A stretch of DNA of 10,208 nucleotides from Actinomycetota bacterium (GTDB lineage: Bacteria > Actinomycetota > Actinomycetes > Streptosporangiales > Streptosporangiaceae). The notes under the pieces are model-generated. The model worked only from the letters and a program-made list of their open reading frames with translations. It was not told where the DNA came from and made no database searches. Made by a program: the position numbers and the translations under genes. Positions 6,351 through 10,208 of this stretch are shown piece by piece. The stretch covers positions 1 through 10,208 of the forward strand of contig DPMS01000653.1 in assembly GCA_003541285.1 (NCBI GenBank), given 5' to 3'. Each line of letters starts with the position of its first letter. The stretch's first letter is position 1.

Positions 6351-9300
6351 ATGATGAATGCGGAGCGGAGTTGGCATGACGCTCCGGGATGCGATGAGGC
6401 TCGGATGGTCCGAAGGAACACACGCAGTATGCCTAACCCGCGTGCCGCCCGGGGGCGGCACGCGGGCAGGCCGCCGTTCGTCCACCCCAGCTGGATCGGT
6501 GACGAGCGGCGCAGCGCGGCGCTCACGTCCAGCATCCTGGCCGCCACCACCGGATACGCGCTGTTCGCCACCGATCAGAACGGGACGATCATGCTCTGGA
6601 GCCAGGGTGCGGCCAAGCTTTACGGCTACGCCGCCTCCGCGGTGCTGGGGACCCTGTCCTGGTGGGACATGTGCGCCGCCGGGGGAGAGGCGGCCCGGCA
6701 CGACCCCGCGCCGCTCGCTACTGCCCTGAGCAAGGGCAGCTGGTCGGGCACGGTCCAGCGTACCCGCAGGAACGGTGACCGGCTTACCATCAGTGCCGTG
6801 GTGACCCCGCTGCGTGACGACACGGGCAGGCCGGCCGGATTCCTCACCATGTCCCGCGACGTCACGGCGGAGTCACGCCGGATGGAGCAGCTCGAGGAAG
6901 CCCACTACTCCGCTACGGCGCTGTTCGCGGCGAACGTCGTCCCGCTGGCAACCGCCGATCCGCTCGGCATCATCACCGATGTCAACCACCCAATGGAGGT
7001 GCTGACCGGGCGGACCAGGGACGAACTCGTGGGAACACAGGTGACCCAGTACGCGGTGGAGTCGCAGCGCGCGCAGGCCGCACTACGCGATCTGGTACGC
7101 AATGGCAGTTTCACCGACCGGGAGTTCACCGTGCGCCGCCCCGGCGGCAGCACCGTCAGCGTGCTGCTCAGCGCGTCTGCCGTCACCGGCCGGGACGGCA
7201 AGCTGCACGGCCTGCTGGCAACCGTCCAGGACCTGACCGAGCAGGAGGGACTGCGCGAGCACCTGCAGCAGTCCGAAGCGTATTACCGGGGGCTGATCGA
7301 GGCGGCGGCCGATGGCCTGATCACCGTGGACTCCGGCGGGGTCATCACCGATGTCACCCGCCAGGTGTGCAGCCTGTCCGGCAGCGACCGGAACGAGCTG
7401 ATCGGCGCCCAGTTCGCGGACTGCTTCCGCGATCGTGACACTGCCCAGCACCTGGTGGACCAGGTCCTGGCCGAGGGTGCTGCGCGTGACACCGAGCTGG
7501 AACTGGTGGCTGGCGATGAGTCGGTCAAGCGGGTGTCGGTCAGCGCGTCGGCCTTCCGCCGCCCGGCGGGCCAGCAGGCCCATTTCGTCGTCTCGGTCCG
7601 CGATGTCACCGAACCGGCCGCCTTGCGTGATCGCCTCTCGCACGAACGCGCCTACAACCGCATGATCATCGAAGCCTCCGCGAACGGGCTCGTCATCACC
7701 GATCTGCGGAACCGGATCACCGACGTCAACGGCACCATGTGCCAGCTGACCGGGCGTAGCAGGGACGAGCTCATCGGCACCGCGCTGCCTGACTGCTTCG
7801 CCGAGCCAGGGGCGGCCACCGACGCGGTGCACCGGGCGCTGATGGTGGGCGAAGTCACCAACTGTGAGCTCAGCCTGGCCGCAAAGCACACCGCCGTCCT
7901 GGTGAACCTGTCCATCCTGCGTGGTGAAGCGGCAGCGGGAGCGGGGCTGCTCGTCTCCATCCGGGACGTCTCCGAGCAGGCGCGCCTGCGGCAGGATCTG
8001 GCTGCCCAGCAGGCGTACACACGGGCGATCTTCGAGTCATCCGTGGTGGCGCTGTTCATCATCGGCAACGACGGCATCGTCACCGATGTGAACGAGGCCG
8101 CCTGCCGGTTCACCGGCTACTCCCGGCATCACCTGCTGGGCCGGCGATTCAGCGGGCTGTTCGCCGACGCTGCCGCGGCGCGGAAGGGTGTGGCGCGCGC
8201 GTTCGGCGAGGGGCAGGTGGCCAACCACGAGCTCACCCTGGCACCGGCCGGCCGGCCCGAACTGCCGGTGAGCTTCAACGGCGGGATGTTCGTCGACCCC
8301 CGCACCCAGCAGAGATCCCTCATTGCCGCGGTCCGCGACATCACCGCCGAGAAGGCGATCGAGGAGGAACTGCACATCTACACCCAGTCCCTGTACGGCG
8401 CGACCATGGATGGGCTGGTGCTCACGGACCAGGTGGGTGTGATCACGGATGTGAACCGCTCGATGGAGGAACTGACGGGCCGGGCGCGGGAGGACCTGAT
8501 CGGGGTGGCGGTCGAGACCTGTTTCACCGAGCGTGACCGCGCGCACGACTTTGTCACCGCGGTGCTGCGCGAGGGGCGGGTGGCCGACGTCGAACTGACC
8601 GTCCGCCGGTCCGATGGCGGCAGTACGGTGCTGTGGTACAGCGCGGCGACGTTCACCGACCGGCACGGGAAGCTGCAGGGGATATTCGCCTCCGCCAGGG
8701 ACATCACCGAGCGGAAGAAGTTCGAGGTCCTCCAGGCGAGCATGCTCGAGCGGGCGCAGGAACTCGACCGCGCGAAATCTGACTTCGTCTCCCGCGTCTC
8801 GCACGAACTGCGCAGCCCGCTCACCAGCGTGCTGGGATACCTCGAACTGATCGGGGAGGGTGACGCGGGCCCGCTCACCAAGGAGCAGCGGCGGATGCTG
8901 GAGGTCGTGGCCCGCAACGGCCGCCGCCTGCTGGCCCTGATCGAGGATCTGCTGCTGCTCTCCCGGATCGAAGCCGGTTCGGTGACGGTCATCTTCGAGC
9001 CGGTCCGGCTGGGATCACTCATCCAGGGCGTGCACGAGTCGTTCCGGCCGGCCATCCATGCCGGTCAGCTGACTGCCCGGGTTGAAGTGGAGCCGGGGCT
9101 GGAACTGGACGGCGACCGCGCTCAACTCGAGCGGATGGTGTCCAACCTGATCTCGAACGCGGTGAAGTTCACCCCGCCAGGCGGTGAGGTCGATGTCAGC
9201 GCCCGCCGCGACCGGGACGATGTGGTCATCCAGGTACGCGACACCGGCATCGGCGTGCCCGAGGACGAGCAGCCTGGGCTTTTCACCAGGTTCTTCCGCT

Positions 9301-9491
9301 CGTCCATCTCGATGGAGCAGGAAACCCAGGGCACCGGGCTGGGGCTCTTCATCGTCAAGCACGTGGTGGAGGGGCACGGCGGGACGGTCGGGGTCGTGTC
9401 AGCGCCCGGCGCCGGCAGCACCTTTACTGCCCGGTTGCCAGCCCGGCGGAACTCACGGTCCCAGTCGGCAGACCGGGAGGTGGCGGCATGA
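6351..9491 (+). CDS. Soluble hybrid-free sensor histidine kinase with six PAS domains
   Basis: A 1046-residue cytosolic sensor kinase; no signal peptide or membrane helix is seen. Order: basic unstructured leader (1-55); PAS1 about 57-172; PAS2 184-297; PAS3 309-421; PAS4 433-542; PAS5 554-665; PAS6 677-787; short coiled linker; HisKA with phospho-accepting His818 in SHELRSPL; HATPase with N-box NLISNAVKF (932-940), G1 DTGIGVP (964-970), F-box LFTRFFR (977-983) and G2 GTGLGL (994-999). All catalytic boxes are intact. Each PAS ends with an RD(V/I)(T/S) type motif leading into a short helix, the normal signalling linker. PAS2-6 share an (I/V)TDV(N/T) strand at 208, 332, 456, 577 and 698. No LOV-type cysteine motif is present, so ligand or cofactor is unknown. 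Start at 6351 is uncertain: ATG 6354, 6405 and 6429 are in frame, and GGA at 6341 is a poor ribosome site. It overlaps the first receiver gene by four bases. Confidence 0.93.
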   Translation: MMNAERSWHDAPGCDEARMVRRNTRSMPNPRAARGRHAGRPPFVHPSWIGDERRSAALTSSILAATTGYALFATDQNGTIMLWSQGAAKLYGYAASAVLGTLSWWDMCAAGGEAARHDPAPLATALSKGSWSGTVQRTRRNGDRLTISAVVTPLRDDTGRPAGFLTMSRDVTAESRRMEQLEEAHYSATALFAANVVPLATADPLGIITDVNHPMEVLTGRTRDELVGTQVTQYAVESQRAQAALRDLVRNGSFTDREFTVRRPGGSTVSVLLSASAVTGRDGKLHGLLATVQDLTEQEGLREHLQQSEAYYRGLIEAAADGLITVDSGGVITDVTRQVCSLSGSDRNELIGAQFADCFRDRDTAQHLVDQVLAEGAARDTELELVAGDESVKRVSVSASAFRRPAGQQAHFVVSVRDVTEPAALRDRLSHERAYNRMIIEASANGLVITDLRNRITDVNGTMCQLTGRSRDELIGTALPDCFAEPGAATDAVHRALMVGEVTNCELSLAAKHTAVLVNLSILRGEAAAGAGLLVSIRDVSEQARLRQDLAAQQAYTRAIFESSVVALFIIGNDGIVTDVNEAACRFTGYSRHHLLGRRFSGLFADAAAARKGVARAFGEGQVANHELTLAPAGRPELPVSFNGGMFVDPRTQQRSLIAAVRDITAEKAIEEELHIYTQSLYGATMDGLVLTDQVGVITDVNRSMEELTGRAREDLIGVAVETCFTERDRAHDFVTAVLREGRVADVELTVRRSDGGSTVLWYSAATFTDRHGKLQGIFASARDITERKKFEVLQASMLERAQELDRAKSDFVSRVSHELRSPLTSVLGYLELIGEGDAGPLTKEQRRMLEVVARNGRRLLALIEDLLLLSRIEAGSVTVIFEPVRLGSLIQGVHESFRPAIHAGQLTARVEVEPGLELDGDRAQLERMVSNLISNAVKFTPPGGEVDVSARRDRDDVVIQVRDTGIGVPEDEQPGLFTRFFRSSISMEQETQGTGLGLFIVKHVVEGHGGTVGVVSAPGAGSTFTARLPARRNSRSQSADREVAA
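9475..9480 (+). promoter_or_regulatory. Ribosome binding site GGGAGG of the first receiver gene
   Basis: GGGAGG lies inside the last codons of the kinase gene, seven bases before the ATG at 9488. It supports independent but coupled initiation of the receiver at the ATGA overlap, rather than at the second ATG at 9494. Confidence 0.75.
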
Positions 9492-9864
9492 GCATGGATG
9501 TGCCGGTGCTCGTCATCGAGGATGACGACGATGTCCGGGAGCTGATCGCCGAACGGCTGCGGGCGGTCGGCTATCAGGTGGAGTGCGCCGCATCGGGGGA
9601 AGAAGGAGTGGCAAAGGCGCGGGTCGAGGTACCTCGCCTGGTCATCCTGGACATCCTGCTGCCGGGCATCGATGGGTGGGAGGCGCTCCACCAGATCCGG
9701 TCCGGCAGGCCGCCGGGCTCGGTGGCTGCGATGGTCGTGTCCATCGTGGACGCTGACCACCCGCCGGCGCCGGTGGACGCCTACATCGTGAAGCCTTTTC
9801 GCTCCAGCCAGATCGTGGACAAAGTGGCCGAGCTGATCGGGCCACCCAGAAGCGAGGTGATGAC

Positions 9865-9868
<4 letters not shown>
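9488..9868 (+). CDS. Single-domain response regulator (receiver only)
   Basis: A 126-residue stand-alone receiver with no output domain; it would pass on a phosphoryl group or act by protein contact in the cytoplasm. Visible conserved residues are the acidic cluster EDDDD (11-15), the phospho-acceptor Asp55 in LVILDILLPGIDGW, Ser85 in the Thr/Ser switch position (MVVSI) and Lys102 in AYIVKPF. Between Ser85 and Lys102 there are only 16 residues, against 21 in the next receiver; the part that normally forms helix alpha-4 is short and proline-rich (DADHPPAPVD). The gene overlaps the kinase by ATGA and the next receiver by ATGA, so the three are surely one operon and the kinase is the probable phosphodonor. 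A role as phosphate sink, shuttle or allosteric partner is possible but unproven. Confidence 0.92.

Positions 9869-10208
<340 letters not shown>

Noticed and set aside
6341..6372. GGAAC followed by GTT as an ECF-sigma promoter
   Set aside because: The spacing of 24 bases is well beyond the usual 16-18, and the site overlaps the start of the kinase gene.
7083..7889. Minus-strand open frame with repeated segments inside the kinase gene
   Set aside because: Its repeats are the antisense image of the duplicated PAS domains, not an independent repeat protein.

Overview
The window is chromosomal DNA from a high-GC Gram-positive bacterium, most likely a filamentous or related actinomycete. The evidence is strongly G/C-ending codons, many ATGA-type overlaps, strong purine ribosome sites, and protein families typical of Actinobacteria (multi-PAS cytosolic kinase with stand-alone receivers, large polytopic glycan membrane protein). 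The genus cannot be fixed from sequence reading alone. No RNA gene, insertion sequence, phage gene, CRISPR array or origin was seen.

Layout. (1) 1-813, minus: family 2 glycosyltransferase, cut by the left edge. (2) 814-1010: divergent intergenic region. (3) 1011-2954, plus: large multi-spanning membrane protein, probably GT-C-like. (4) 3088-3537 and 3551-3820, plus: a four-helix membrane protein followed 13 bases later by a DUF167/YggU protein. (5) 3823-5145 and 5138-6148, minus: a UDP-sugar 6-dehydrogenase and an NAD-dependent sugar epimerase, overlapping by 8 bases with the epimerase upstream. (6) 6149-6350: second divergent intergenic region. (7) 6351-9491, 9488-9868 and 9865 to the right edge, plus: a soluble histidine kinase with six PAS domains and two receiver proteins, each joined by a 4-base ATGA overlap.

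How it may work together. The left two thirds look like part of a surface-glycan locus. The epimerase and dehydrogenase would make an activated hexuronic acid, the GT2 enzyme would transfer a sugar (perhaps to a polyprenyl phosphate), and the polytopic protein could act on the outer face of the membrane. The right third is a self-contained signalling cassette whose kinase senses something in the cytoplasm and can phosphorylate two different receivers. Whether it controls the glycan genes is not shown; the only physical link is the shared 202-base divergent region.

Points most worth a second look: the near-regular PAS repeats of the kinase, the shortened alpha-4 region of the first receiver, the altered signature motifs of the dehydrogenase, and the internally repeated histidine helices of the small membrane protein. 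I did not find a clearly unprecedented system; the kinase plus two receivers is the best candidate for unusual biology.
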